This document shows, piece by piece, positions 1 to 9,846 of a stretch of 64,000 bases of DNA. The notes under the pieces were generated by a model. That model was not told the DNA's origin and ran no database searches. It saw nothing but the letters and a program-made list of their open reading frames with translations. Each line of letters opens with the position of its first letter. Position 1 is the stretch's first letter. The translations under genes and the position numbers were made by a program. The DNA is from Nothophaeocryptopus gaeumannii (taxonomy: Eukaryota; Ascomycota; Dothideomycetes; Mycosphaerellales; Mycosphaerellaceae), in assembly GCA_031771865.1 (NCBI GenBank), contig JASISA010000001.1, positions 620,001-684,000 of the forward strand, in the 5' to 3' direction.

Positions 1-690
1 CCTGCAACTGTAACAAAGTGGACTTGGACTGGGAAGGTTTTCTGTGCTATTCTTGCCTCCTTCAAGACCTTGCCTAGGCCTTGGGTGTCTGCCGCCATTC
101 GGTTCCTTGCTGCAGGGTCCGTAGTCGTGAGAACTAGTCCATCGGGGACCTTCTTGACTGCGACTACATGTGCCCAGTTCCCTCCTTCTGCAGTAAAACG
201 CGAAACAATCCGGGTAGCTTCAGCATCCTAAGCTCAGCCCTAGTCGCTTCATTGTCTACGTGAATCTTGAGGAGCACGCAGCTCTTTGTGCTTTGATGCT
301 AGACAGCTGGGCTGGCTGTTGGCTGCGACTGTAGCCCAGGTTGTCTTTGGTCCTGGACTCTGCTCTATCTTCTTCTGAATCTGTGTAATACTCCGTTGGA
401 TAGATTCCAGAGTGGCTTCCTGGTTGGTGCGCTTCGTGGTCCGCGCTGCAGTTGAGTGAATCATATCCAGAATCATCTGGATTGCCCTCTCTGGTTGGAG
501 GAGGAGTGTTGACTCTGATGCATCAGTTCAGCTGCCTCATTCTGAATATCTTTCAGGGCCTCCCAAGGTGAGAGGGGACCCTGCTGGTTCTTGTTTACTG
601 CTGCGTTCTTCTCTCTATACCCCTTCTCTTGGGAGGTTGGGTAGGAAGCTAGATTGATACTCCTGTATCTCTGCCTGTAGTAGTTTCTTC
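1..690 (-). mobile_element. LINE (Tad1-type) ORF1/gag remnant, runs off left edge
   Basis: Read on the minus strand, the stretch encodes broken pieces of a fungal non-LTR retrotransposon ORF1 protein. Near 320-400 there is a segment containing KTTWATVAA, a motif typical of gag-like proteins of Tad1-clade LINEs. Downstream, across a frame break, come segments reading like NWAHVVAVKKVPDGLVLTTT and a lysine-rich tail that continues past base 1. The reading frame is interrupted several times, so this is a dead copy. No reverse transcriptase is visible; it would lie outside the window. I call the family from the motif pattern only. Confidence 0.6.
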
Positions 691-929
691 AGTAACCTCT
701 TGAAATGGCTCTAGTCCGTTGTCTGTGCCTGAGGCAGCACAGCCTTGTGCACTGGCCATGCTTGGCAGAGAATTCTCTTCTTCTGATGCTGAGAATCAGT
801 ATTTTCGAGCGCTGACTGCGCACCCGCCAACAGCGGCGTGTAGCCGTGCTTTGGATGCGTGTATTGCCTTGATAGGTTCCGTATGTTCTGAGGTTTTGGT
901 AATGCCGCCTCCCCAAATTCGTTTTTTGA

Positions 930-1310
930 GGTGCAAAGTTCTCAACCTATATATAAGGTAGAATCTACTTACTACTATAGAAGATAAGGAACTAATAGGT
1001 ATAGTAGTATTTAGCCTACTCACGTTCTCGCGCTACCTCTTCGTCCTTATTCTCGGTATCTACCTCTTTACCGTCGTCCGTACTAGCTTCTTTATTAGGC
1101 TCTTCTTCGCTAGGCTCTCGTATACTATTTAGTATCTAATTGTTAAGCTAAGACTACTACGTAGCTTCCTTATCTTCTTTAGGCTCTTTAGCTTGCTTAC
1201 GCCGCTTCGCTACACGCTTAGTATTCACTTGCTAAGACGCTACTATAGCGGTTTCTTCGTTCTCTCGAGCCTTGCGCTTCGGTAGCATAGTTGAGGGCGG
1301 CGACGACAAA
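930..1310. repeat. RIP-like mutated island
   Basis: Across 961-1260 I count only about three CA and three TG dinucleotides in 300 bases, where tens would be expected, while TA is very abundant and CG is retained. This is the signature of repeat-induced point mutation, which turns CpA into TpA on both strands. The minus strand still reads as a Lys/Glu/Arg-rich coding stretch in which many codons have become TAG or TAA, consistent with former CAG and CAA. The identity of the original repeat is not recognisable. Confidence 0.65.
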
Positions 1311-1435
1311 GAGGGAACGCGAATTAGGCTTGCTACTAACCCTGGACGACACCTCCGAGGCTAGTTTGAGGTTGTAGTGTGAATAAACACGCGTAGAACG
1401 ATATATTGCTAACTATTATTACAGTGTGGTAGAGG

Positions 1436-2857
1436 ATTCGGAAAAAGCCGAGTGGGCACGCCTACTCGCAATCCATAGTAGTTGGGACAGTCGCCGAGGC
1501 CACAGCGCAAGATGTCGACTCAGCAGTCACGGCGGCCAAAGCCGCACAACCGTCATGGGCATCTCTGTCACCCCAGCAGAGAGGCAAGCCTTTAGCCAAG
1601 CTCGCTCAGTTGATCGAAGAAGCTACGCCAGAACTCGCAAGACTCGATGCCTTGTCCATTGGCCGACCGATCTCATCCTACTTCGACGGCCACTACGCAG
1701 TGACGCATTTCAGCTACTTCAGCGAAGCTGCATATCCAACCGGAACATCATCTCTCAACACTCCTGGCTTCATGAACGTCTCGCTTCGACAGGCCTACGG
1801 CGTCGGGGCAGCTATCATTCCGTGGAACTGCCCTTTGGTGTTCCTGAGCAAGAAATTGGCACCTGCGCTGGCAGCGGGTAACACGATGATTCTCAAGACG
1901 AGCGAGAAAGCGCCTCTCAGCTCGCATCGCGTCGCACAGATGTTGAACGAAGCTGGCTTCCCGCCCGGCGTTGTAAATGTTCTGCATGGTCACGGCAGGC
2001 CAAGCGGTGACGCAATAGCCAGACACATGGAGATCCGAGCCCTGTCTTTCACTAGATCCGTCAGAACAGGAAAAGCCATCCAGAAAGCCGCCGCGGACTC
2101 AAATATGAAGCATCTGTGCTTTGAGCTCGGGGGCAAGTCTCCGGCGATTGTCTTTCCTGATGCAGACTTGGACAGAGCAGCGCTAGAGACGCAAAACAGT
2201 ATCATGTTCCACTCCGGCCAGACTTGCATGGCCAACTCTCGTATATACGTGCATAAGGATGTTGCGGATGCCTTTTTGGAGAGTTTCAAGACATTCGCGG
2301 AAGCGAGGAAACTAGGAGATCCACTTCTGCAAAGCACTACGTCTGGACCGCAGGCAGATAAGACTCAGTAAGAGACCGTTGTGCGATACATTGAAGAGGG
2401 CAAGAGGACCGGCAGAGTGGCAGAGCCGTGAAAACCATTGTCTCGGGATCAAGACGGACTGTTCGTCAAGCCAACATTCTTCCTCGACCATGGCGAGCAG
2501 GATACGCTGAGCAAAGAAGAGGTGTTCGGGCCTGTCGTGATTATCAACACCTTCGAGACAGAAGCAGAAGCGCTCAAGAGTGCCAACGATACCGAGGTCG
2601 GGCTCTATGCTGCCGTGTACACAAAAGATATTGATCGTGCACTTCTCTTCGTCAAAGGGCTGGAGTCCGGCATGGTAGGCGTAAACTGTACAAGTCCAAC
2701 GGGTGCGTGGGATATGCCTTTTGGTGGGTACAAGCAAAGTGGTACTGGGCGAGAAAGCTTGTTGGATAGTCTGAACGATTGGTTGGAGACGAAGTCGGTG
2801 TATATAAGGATGGGGAGCGGACCTGCAACAGGTGAAAACTCGACTCTTGGCCGCTAA
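1436..2857 (+). pseudogene. NAD(P)-dependent aldehyde dehydrogenase, broken
   Basis: A single frame from about 1436 to 2857 matches an aldehyde dehydrogenase: the Rossmann segment containing IIPWNCPLVF, the FELGGKSP glutamate motif, the catalytic-cysteine motif GQTCMANSR, and the C-terminal EEVFGPVV and PFGGYKQSG motifs. Two in-frame stops interrupt it, TAA at 2369-2371 and TGA at 2429-2431, and residues expected between them seem to be missing. The coenzyme-loop motif usually reading SFTGS reads SFTRS here. There is no start codon: the frame opens just after a stop at 1430, close to the RIP-like island, and about 30 N-terminal residues are absent. It probably oxidised an aldehyde to an acid; the substrate is unknown. 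Confidence 0.85.
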
Positions 2858-2976
2858 GACAGCGCTGTGTGAGGAGAGATTGTTAACGTGGCCGACTGAG
2901 TAGGTGCAAAGCGCTGCCAGACTTGAAAAGGCATCAGCATTTGATAGCACAATCAGTTCTGTCGTTCTGGCAGTGA

Positions 2977-4130
2977 TCAATCCCTCTTCCCCTCAATTGT
3001 GCCTTCATAGCCAACAGCCTTGGCAAGGTCCATGAGAAACTTCTAGCGAGCCTTTTGTACCCAGTCCTTTTTTGCGAAGTCATTCACAGTCTTGGGAAAG
3101 AAATTCACAATGTCCAGCAGTGCCTCAGCATGAGTCGCTGCCATGAGGATGTCATTCCTAACGTCTGCTTCTTGCAGCTTCTCAATGGTGCGTCTAGCCT
3201 CTTCAGGATCGAGGTGCATCTTGACTGTCTCCTGAGAGGAAGGCTCATAGAAGGGCATTGTACGATCCGCATCCGTGAGCAAAGGCTCGAACATACTCCC
3301 GGGACAGCTTTGCGAGAATCACGAGCCAAATGGATGCGGCCTAATGGTCTCTAGCAGCGGCAAGTATGGCGAGGGCCGGAGCTCACCACCATGATGATAT
3401 GGGTCTCCTCCCATGAGAACGAAGCTTGGCGGATCTGCAGTAACTCTGGCCAGTGCGCAAATGTGAGCGTGTGCGTGGCCAGGCGAATTCAGGAAGTAAA
3501 AAGAGCCATCTCCGAAGTATTCGTGTGCCTCCATATGACTGATCTTACATTCTTGTGAGAATTCGAGTTCGTCAAGGTCACGACCGGCATAATCAGCTTC
3601 GAGCAGAGAGCTGTTGGGGTTTGCCGGGTAGCCAGGTAGCATGTGCTTCTTGAAACCGGGACCGACGATCAAAGCAGTGGATTTCTCGATTTCAGAAGGA
3701 TTTCGAGTGTGATCGAACTGCCCATTGTGGGTCGGCTCATGTCGTCAGAAGAAGCTGCATTCTTACCAGTGAGACCAGACAACCGCTTGAAGCTGGCTAG
3801 CATCGAAGTGTTCTTCCTCCAGAATTTCCCGAACGCTTTGCTCAACGCGAATCTCGTATCCACCAGCCTTGAACCTGTCCTGTAAGAAAGGGCTGTAGTT
3901 CCACCAGTCTTTACGGATGCCGAGACCGAAAACAAGAGAGCGGCTGAAACCTGGGTGCTAGATCAAGAAGGAAAAGGCCGGAGTCGCAAGGTATGGATGG
4001 CCAGCAATTGAAGGTTCAGAAACTTCCATGCTCGACTCCTTTGGTACTTGAGGTAGGATCGATGATCGTCTTCTCCAGAACAAGGTCAACAGCTGCGCTC
4101 CGTTATTCAGTAATGACTGCTTGAGCTGCC
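2977..4130 (-). pseudogene. Metallo-beta-lactamase-fold hydrolase (lactonase/lactamase type), broken
   Basis: The minus strand encodes a fungal metallo-beta-lactamase-superfamily protein: FGLGIRKDWWNYSP near the N terminus, VVWSH followed by FDHTRNP (the HxHxDH metal site), LIVGPGFKKHMLPGYP, FYFLNSPGHAHAH and MGGDPYHHGGELRPS. It is damaged in several places. A TAG sits at about 3963 in the N-terminal part; the metal site is split by what looks like an intron with a lost acceptor and a His-to-Gln change; TGA is at 3319-3321; TAG at 3043-3045 replaces an expected Trp. The natural stop is at 2977-2979. The in-frame Met at 4029 is preceded by a broken N terminus. Relatives hydrolyse lactones or lactams. 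It is almost certainly non-functional. Confidence 0.8.
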
Positions 4131-4764
4131 ATCATGTATGCAGAATCTCGGCATCAGCATGAACCAAGTCCTCAGCTGCCCGGTCGATGATACGCAGAAC
4201 ATCGGTATAGGCGAGCGCCGGCGAGGTATGGAGCAGGCGACGTTGACCATAACATCGCCAAGTATCACCTTGGCTCCCCGTCGCCTTCGTGACAGCGTCG
4301 ACAGTCTGCGATCATGTTGATTTCTTCATCGGCAAATGGGAAGGTAGAGCACGATGGATGCTGTTAGACGCGTTGTTGTTAGTAGTAGTGGTACGCGAAG
4401 CAGGAAGATTTGACACTAGAACGCCAAGACATCAGAAGAACTTTCACAATGTCCAAGCCGGCTAAACAGGCCAACAATTGCCGGCGTTGGGCAAAACAAT
4501 GACTTCACCGCGTACACCAATCATCATCGCGCCTCAACGACATCGACCAGGATCTCATGGGCCAAATCATCTATCTCAGCATGCCGGCCGCCCTCAAGAT
4601 AAGCCTATGATACCAGACTTGGCAATTTTGGACCTCACGATAAACCATCTGACCTTGAAGACCTCAACGCCTCCGCTGTTCTTTCCCAAGGGATCAATGT
4701 CGACATTCGCTGGCCATTGAGATTTCTGATACTGGCCGAAATTTCCGCACAACAATAGACGACA
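4131..4764. other. Gap between decayed hydrolase and permease
   Basis: Between the broken hydrolase and the permease the minus strand around 4138-4320 retains a coding-like stretch (containing AYTDVLRIIDRAAEDL) that I cannot assign and that stops abruptly. It may be a remnant of another gene. The last 400 bases upstream of the permease look like ordinary promoter sequence; I see no defined element. Confidence 0.3.
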
Positions 4765-6207
4765 GTGACGATGGGGGCCTTGCACAAGATCAGAGTGGCC
4801 GTCTGGGGCGAGCCGCCAGCCACGAAAGCCGAATCGCACCTCCTCTTCAAGATCGACTGGTTCATTCTGTCATATGTCTGTCTTATGTACTGGGTCAATT
4901 ACCTCGATAGAGCGAATCTCAACAACGCATATGTATCTGGAGCAAAGCAAGATCTTGGATTCAAGGGAACGCAACTGAACCAAATCAACACCATCTTCTA
5001 CGGTGGATACCTGCTCGGCCAGATTCCAAATAATCTGATTCTACAGCGAGTTGCTCCTCGCATATGGCTACCGACAACATGTCTTTGCTGGGGTTTCTTG
5101 ACTTTGGGTACAGCCTTTACGCACCATCCTTGGCAGATCATGGTCATCCGTTTCTTCCAGGGCTTCTTCGAAGCTGCCTGCTTTGTGGGCGTCCAATGGA
5201 TCCTGGGATCTTGGTATAAGCCTGAAGAGATCGGAAAACGGACTGCCATCTTCACCAGCTCTGGACTTGCAGGAACTCTGTTCAGTGGTATCATGCAAGG
5301 CGCGATCTACACCAACTTGGATGGAGTTTCTGGCTTAGCCGGCTGGAGATGGCTCTTCGTCATTGACTTCTTAATCACCTTTCCCATCGCAATCTACGGC
5401 TTCTTGCTGTTTCCGGATACCCCGACCAGCACGAGGGCGAAGTATCTGACAAGCGAAGAGAAGATGCTTGCGATCGAACGATTACCGGAAGTCAGCAAGC
5501 AGCGGGGCATCCTCGGATGGTCACTGATCAAACGAGTCGTTCTGTCGTGGCACTGGTGGGCATTTGTGCTGCTTTGGATTGCCGGATCAAACACCGAGAT
5601 GTGGTCCTCGAACGCCATCATGCAGCTTTGGCTGAAGTCAACAGGTGACTACACTGTTCCGCAAGTCAACTACATCCCGTCCTCCGTAAGTGGTCTCGGT
5701 ATCGTTGCGACGTTGGCGCTTGGCTGGTACAGCGACTACGGTAGCCGGCGAAGGTGGCACGTCGGCATCTTCCTCTCCTTCACCGCTATCATCTCCGGTG
5801 CGCTCATGCTCAACCCGCCGACTCGAGCAGCCAAATTTGCGGCTCTCATTCTGAATGGTTGCCAATACGCCGGCCAGACGGTCTCCTTCGCATGGGCAAA
5901 CGACTTGACGAGGCAGGATGACGCCAAGCGATCAATAGTCATTGCCTCGATGAACATGTTTAGTGTTGCGATATACATGTTCTGGAGCTTGCTGTTCTAC
6001 AACGCTGCTCAGGCGCCGCATTGGTATGCCGGAAGCTGTGCGATGATAGCTATGGGCTGCTTTCTGTTTGTGACGACGATTGCGGTTTACTTGCTGCAGA
6101 GGCGCCAAGAGAAGCATGAGGCTGTGGAACGAGGGGCTTGGGGACCAGAAGACGTGAAAGGAGATATCGATCCGACAGTCAAGGCATCATCCCCGATCAG
6201 TCGTTGA
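4765..6207 (+). CDS. MFS permease, pantothenate/allantoate (Liz1/Fen2/Dal5) type
   Basis: An uninterrupted 480-residue major facilitator of the anion:cation symporter family. The N terminus (AVWGEPPATKAESHLLFKIDWF followed by VNYLDRANLNNAYVSG in the first transmembrane hairpin) is close to the pantothenate transporter Liz1/Fen2 group. About twelve hydrophobic segments are present, with the central loop around residues 215-250. An alternative start is the Met two codons downstream (MGALHK), which matches relatives better. It should import a small carboxylate or vitamin at the plasma membrane; the exact substrate is inferred from family resemblance. Unlike its broken neighbours the frame is intact, so it may still work. 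Confidence 0.85.
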   Translation: MTMGALHKIRVAVWGEPPATKAESHLLFKIDWFILSYVCLMYWVNYLDRANLNNAYVSGAKQDLGFKGTQLNQINTIFYGGYLLGQIPNNLILQRVAPRIWLPTTCLCWGFLTLGTAFTHHPWQIMVIRFFQGFFEAACFVGVQWILGSWYKPEEIGKRTAIFTSSGLAGTLFSGIMQGAIYTNLDGVSGLAGWRWLFVIDFLITFPIAIYGFLLFPDTPTSTRAKYLTSEEKMLAIERLPEVSKQRGILGWSLIKRVVLSWHWWAFVLLWIAGSNTEMWSSNAIMQLWLKSTGDYTVPQVNYIPSSVSGLGIVATLALGWYSDYGSRRRWHVGIFLSFTAIISGALMLNPPTRAAKFAALILNGCQYAGQTVSFAWANDLTRQDDAKRSIVIASMNMFSVAIYMFWSLLFYNAAQAPHWYAGSCAMIAMGCFLFVTTIAVYLLQRRQEKHEAVERGAWGPEDVKGDIDPTVKASSPISR

Positions 6208-6535
6208 AGATGGTATTGTTAACAGTCGGAACCGACTTGCAGAACCCCAGATCATTCGCCTTTCCAAGTCAGCCTAGGGCTTGACAGCCTTATTTACTCG
6301 TCGCAGTTCGCATGGGGTGAGGACGACATCTCTCAGCCGAAACTTTCTCGTGGGAGGCTTTGGCAGTGACTTGCTATGTTTCTTTAAGAGGTGGCTGTTG
6401 CCGGAGCGTATGTGAGCGAAAACTTCTGGCGATGGACTTGTCGAGCTTTCGAGGTCTCGCGAGCTTGCTGTGTATACTTTGCTCCGTGCTACGGATGAGA
6501 CAGTAACGCGTCCTGGATCTGGTAAGCTGGGCCAG

Positions 6536-6796
6536 TCAAAGCATGCTGGGTTGATATTTGCAACTTCCGAAGAGCCTTTCCTTCAGAACGACAAGTTTCG
6601 TAAAGGTTGGGAAAATACTGGGCTTGCCCTCCATGTCAACGACAGCCAAACCGAAGGCGCTGCTGACTGTCAGGTGATAGTCCAGTACGCTGAGGTTTCG
6701 TGCGTCCACGTTCGCGTTGAGCTCTTTTACGGTCATCCCGAGCGACTCCAAGGAGTGCGGTAGGCTTGTGGTGGTAGTCGGTGCAGTGAAAGCCAT
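6536..6796 (-). CDS. Small hypothetical protein
   Basis: An 86-residue frame starting MAFTAPTTTTSLPHSLESLG. I do not recognise it. Its composition looks more coding-like than the surrounding frames, but there is no signal peptide, membrane segment or motif. A chance frame cannot be excluded. Confidence 0.25.
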   Translation of the reverse strand: MAFTAPTTTTSLPHSLESLGMTVKELNANVDARNLSVLDYHLTVSSAFGLAVVDMEGKPSIFPTFTKLVVLKERLFGSCKYQPSML

Positions 6797-7360
6797 GGCG
6801 ATTGATCTGTGGTACTGATGGTCTTAGCTGAGTATTGTATGATGTTCGAATGGTGAGTGCGGAGTAGGTAGTTAGAGGATGGATGTTTGTCGGAAGAGCG
6901 TTTTGTAAGTCTAGAATCGCGCTATTGCGCGCTAGGGCATGGACTCTGTTCGCCCGCGGATTAAGTGAATAAGCTTAATCACATGCCACCGCTGAGGCCG
7001 TTGGCATAGCACATGATTGACCAGAGTTCCGGAGGGCAACATTGGGACAGAAATGCCATGCTTGTGATTTCGTTAATCAGCTGCTTCGAGCTTGTGAACC
7101 AATTTGTGCAGGGAAAGATTGTATCTGTGTGTATAACATCAGTCGTGACAGGTGTATCAGCGAGCATTTATGATAATTGAAAGTATCTCAACTTGATGTG
7201 GTCGAATACATCTGTTTATATAACCAGTAGCCTCTGACCCTGAGCAATGTGAGCCTGATTGTTGCCAGTCTACAACACACCTGGAATGGCGGCATTGTCA
7301 AAGACTCATGAATTCCTCGAAAGAATGCACTCGTTTACTTTGCCGATTCGAGCAGTATGA
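6797..7360. other. Intergenic, nothing recognised
   Basis: No convincing gene. A short minus-strand frame (6979-7167) exists but has no recognisable feature. Confidence 0.3.
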
Positions 7361-8370
7361 CTATGCAAACTTCTGTACCTTTGCTTTCTGATCTCTGCCC
7401 CTCCAAACGTGGATTTGAATGGCATCCAAGAGGCTCTTGGGCTTGGGCCAGATCTGTGCACCCTGGCTCCAGAACATTCCTCGCCCATCCTCACTCGCAA
7501 CTATCCCATATCCAAACTTGCTACTCCTGTCCTTCCTTGCCACCATCCAAAGCCCGTATGGGTTCCCGTCACCGAAGGGCAATCAAGGTAATGTAAACCA
7601 CCTCGATCTTGGCACATCAAGCAGACCGGTACCCAACACCAGTACTGATGCAAGTCAAACTGGCCACTACACTCTTTGCAGACTGCATCGATGTCATCCT
7701 GCCCAGCAGACACTTCAGGCGTCTCCGTGAGGGGCTCTGATGAGCTGGAGCTCTGGTTTCGATAAAGCTCATCACCTGACTGAGGCTGTTGAGGTTTTGG
7801 CAAGGGCGGCGCTAAGGGCGCTGCAATATGATGTTGATAAGTCGGCTGCATGCTGCTTATGTGGTGATACGCTGGCTGAGTTCTGTTTACGTGCTGATAT
7901 GGTGCTGGTATGTTGCTCATGTGCGAATATGTCGGTGGCTGTATGCTGCTCATATGTTGATGTGTTTGCTGCATGACGTCTGTGTTTCGGGATGTTGGCT
8001 GTTTGCTGGTCCTACCTTGCTGGAAGGGTAGAGGCATGACCGGAAGTCCATGACTATTTTCGGCGAAAAGGCTTGAGGCATACGCGACGGGCTGAGCGGC
8101 ACCGATGTAGCTTCCATGTCTTCCACTCACTTCCCCTTGCAGCCGGAGTTTGTGCAGTCGAGACGAGGCTATGCGAAGACGGACTATGAGGCTGATGCTT
8201 TCGTGCACCTGCTGCTCGGCCGTAACTACTGCCCTTGCAGTTACGGGCGCCACTGTCCTCGCCGTCGACCGTCCTCCTGCCGTCACATGCTGACGGCTTG
8301 CTCTGTCATCTTCAGGCAGATACTCGTCCTCGTCGGAGTTTACCTTTCGCTTTCGCTTCTGGTTGACCAT
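7361..8370 (-). pseudogene. Gln/Pro-rich protein with Cys-pair zinc-binding C terminus, frame broken once
   Basis: Starting at the Met at 8370 (MVNQKRKRK), the minus strand encodes a basic N terminus, a long low-complexity middle rich in Gln, Pro, His, Met and Tyr, and a C-terminal cysteine cluster (CKEC, then CWVPVCLMC). Around 7570-7582 coding shifts by one base: one frame continues to 7501 with no meaning, while the other continues with PFGDGNPYGLWMVARKDRSS and FGYGIVASEDGRGMF, ending at 7361. The join reads naturally if one base is removed in the cytosine/thymine run, so this is a frameshift mutation, an assembly error or an unusual intron. The full protein would be about 335 residues. 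Function unknown; the cysteine pairs suggest zinc binding. Confidence 0.5.
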
Positions 8371-9067
8371 TTCTGTGTTTCGAAGGCGCGCAAGGATGAT
8401 GGAAGCGGGAAGATCACAGATCGGCCAAACCGCGAAGTCAATGCGGCCACTGACGGCAGAGCAGAATTGCATGTGATTGCTCGGGAGAAGTTTCGGCCAC
8501 GTGCTACGGTCTTCTAATGAGAGTGATATCTGTCACAAGGATTTCATCGCTGCGATTGGCGGAGGATCTCGGGACAGAGCATGACACGTCTGACACGTGA
8601 AAATCTTGGCAGCATCTCCACGAAGCTCATCTTGACAAGTATCGACAAGACAAGTCAGAATGCATTCCACTGACACGGAATGGGCCCATTAGAGAGATAA
8701 AACTTGGAAATGGACCTTGAGGACCCTCGTCAATGAGTTCGTGGGCGGAACTACGGAGGAGGAAGAACGTTGACATGGAGCACATGTTGTAATGATAATA
8801 ATCTTTTCCCGGGAGTTTTGAATTCAAAAGTGAGAAAGTGACCAGCTGAGTTTCCAGCTAGCCGCACGGCGATTGGGCTGCAGCTCGAAGCTAGCGCCAT
8901 TGCAGCAACTCGGGTGAGAAGACCTCTCTCTGGTTGAAAGACTTTCTGAGTTTCTGAAGAGGCATGACAACGAAATTCTGATGTTTCCCTCGGTCTTCCG
9001 GCTTTTTCGAGTCTACTTTGTCCGATACGATAGCGGACCCAACGCCGCTCTTCCTGCTCTCACGACC
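8371..9067. other. Intergenic, nothing recognised
   Basis: About 700 bases with no supported gene or repeat. Confidence 0.3.
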
Positions 9068-9420
9068 CTAGCGACTCGTACATAAGCAAGCGTCAGGTAC
9101 TGCACCGCAGACAGGACAGGTGTGAACACCAGCTTCACCACAGAGACGAGGATCGTAGTACGAGTCGAGTTCGCCACCAAAAGGCAGACGAAGACCGTAC
9201 TGCATCTCGTCGATCTCTTCTAATGTCAAGCTCTCGGCCATGTGCTCAACCTCCTCTTGCTCCTTTGGGTGTTGGCTCTGGAACGGAGCATGATGAGTGT
9301 GGTTGATGTGAGCTCGGGGTTGCTGAGAAGCGGCCAGATTCGCGGCATTGGACGAGTCTCGTACTTCTTGGATTGAGATGTTAACTTTTGAGGACAGCGG
9401 AGCTTGGATCCTTCACGAGC
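9068..9420 (-). pseudogene. Diverged partial copy of the zinc-finger gene at 11562-12809
   Basis: The minus-strand frame ending at the stop 9068-9070 reads AESLTLEEIDEMQYGLRLP, then YYDPRLCGEAGVHTCPVCG and CLCTSR. This parallels the C terminus of the gene at 11562-12809 (LAEELTNDEIDEAVYG, then YDERLYGKSAVYTCPVCG). Upstream the frame runs back to about 9420, where a stop appears; the N-terminal zinc-finger part seen in the other copy is absent. It is therefore either a 5'-truncated copy or the last exon of a gene whose earlier exons I cannot model. Confidence 0.55.
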
Positions 9421-9569
9421 CTCAAATGTTTGGTGGAAAGTGTTGGTGATGTCTGAGACCGGAAAGAAGAGTCGTTTCTGAAATCGAGGTGCGTCAGTCT
9501 GTCTTACCCTGAAATCAACCCGACGCTCCATTCTCGAAAACAAAGTCTAGCGTGAGATGTCTCACGCGT

Positions 9570-9720
9570 AGAGAAGTCGCAGGCTCTGCTGGTGCGATCC
9601 TACAGAATCGCCCAAACTCTGGCCAAGGAGAGGAGATGCACGGACGGTGGGACGAGCTTTCTGTCATGTGGAAGTCCACGAAAGTCTGCGGTCTGCCTCA
9701 ATTCTTGCTTGACCAGCTAT
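9570..9720. repeat. Diverged duplicate of 13130-13260
   Basis: This stretch aligns by eye with 13130-13260. Shared blocks include GCCAA.GAGAGGA, GCAC.GACGG.GGG and CATGTG.AAGT in the same order. On the minus strand both encode similar peptides (here VPPSVHLLSLARVWAIL, there PPPSVRVLSLAYALQIF). With the C-terminal copy at 9068-9420 it shows that the locus was duplicated. Confidence 0.55.
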
Positions 9721-9811
9721 ACTAACGAATATTTGTTCGTGTAAGCGAGGTGTAGTAAATCTGACCCAGACAGTAAGCGCGAATCGAGAACGTCCGAAAA
9801 GTTGAGAGAAA

Positions 9812-9838
9812 TACAGTGAGGTCGCAAAAGTCTGTCAC
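9812..9838 (+). repeat. Left terminal inverted repeat of the Tc1/mariner element
   Basis: Twenty-seven bases starting at the target TA; the inner 16 bases, cgcaaaagtctgtcac, match the right end exactly in inverted orientation. Confidence 0.85.
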
Positions 9839-9846
9839 ATGATGTC

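Noticed and set aside
719..1023. Several overlapping short frames on both strands
   Set aside because: They sit at the junction of a LINE remnant and a RIP-like island and match nothing recognisable.
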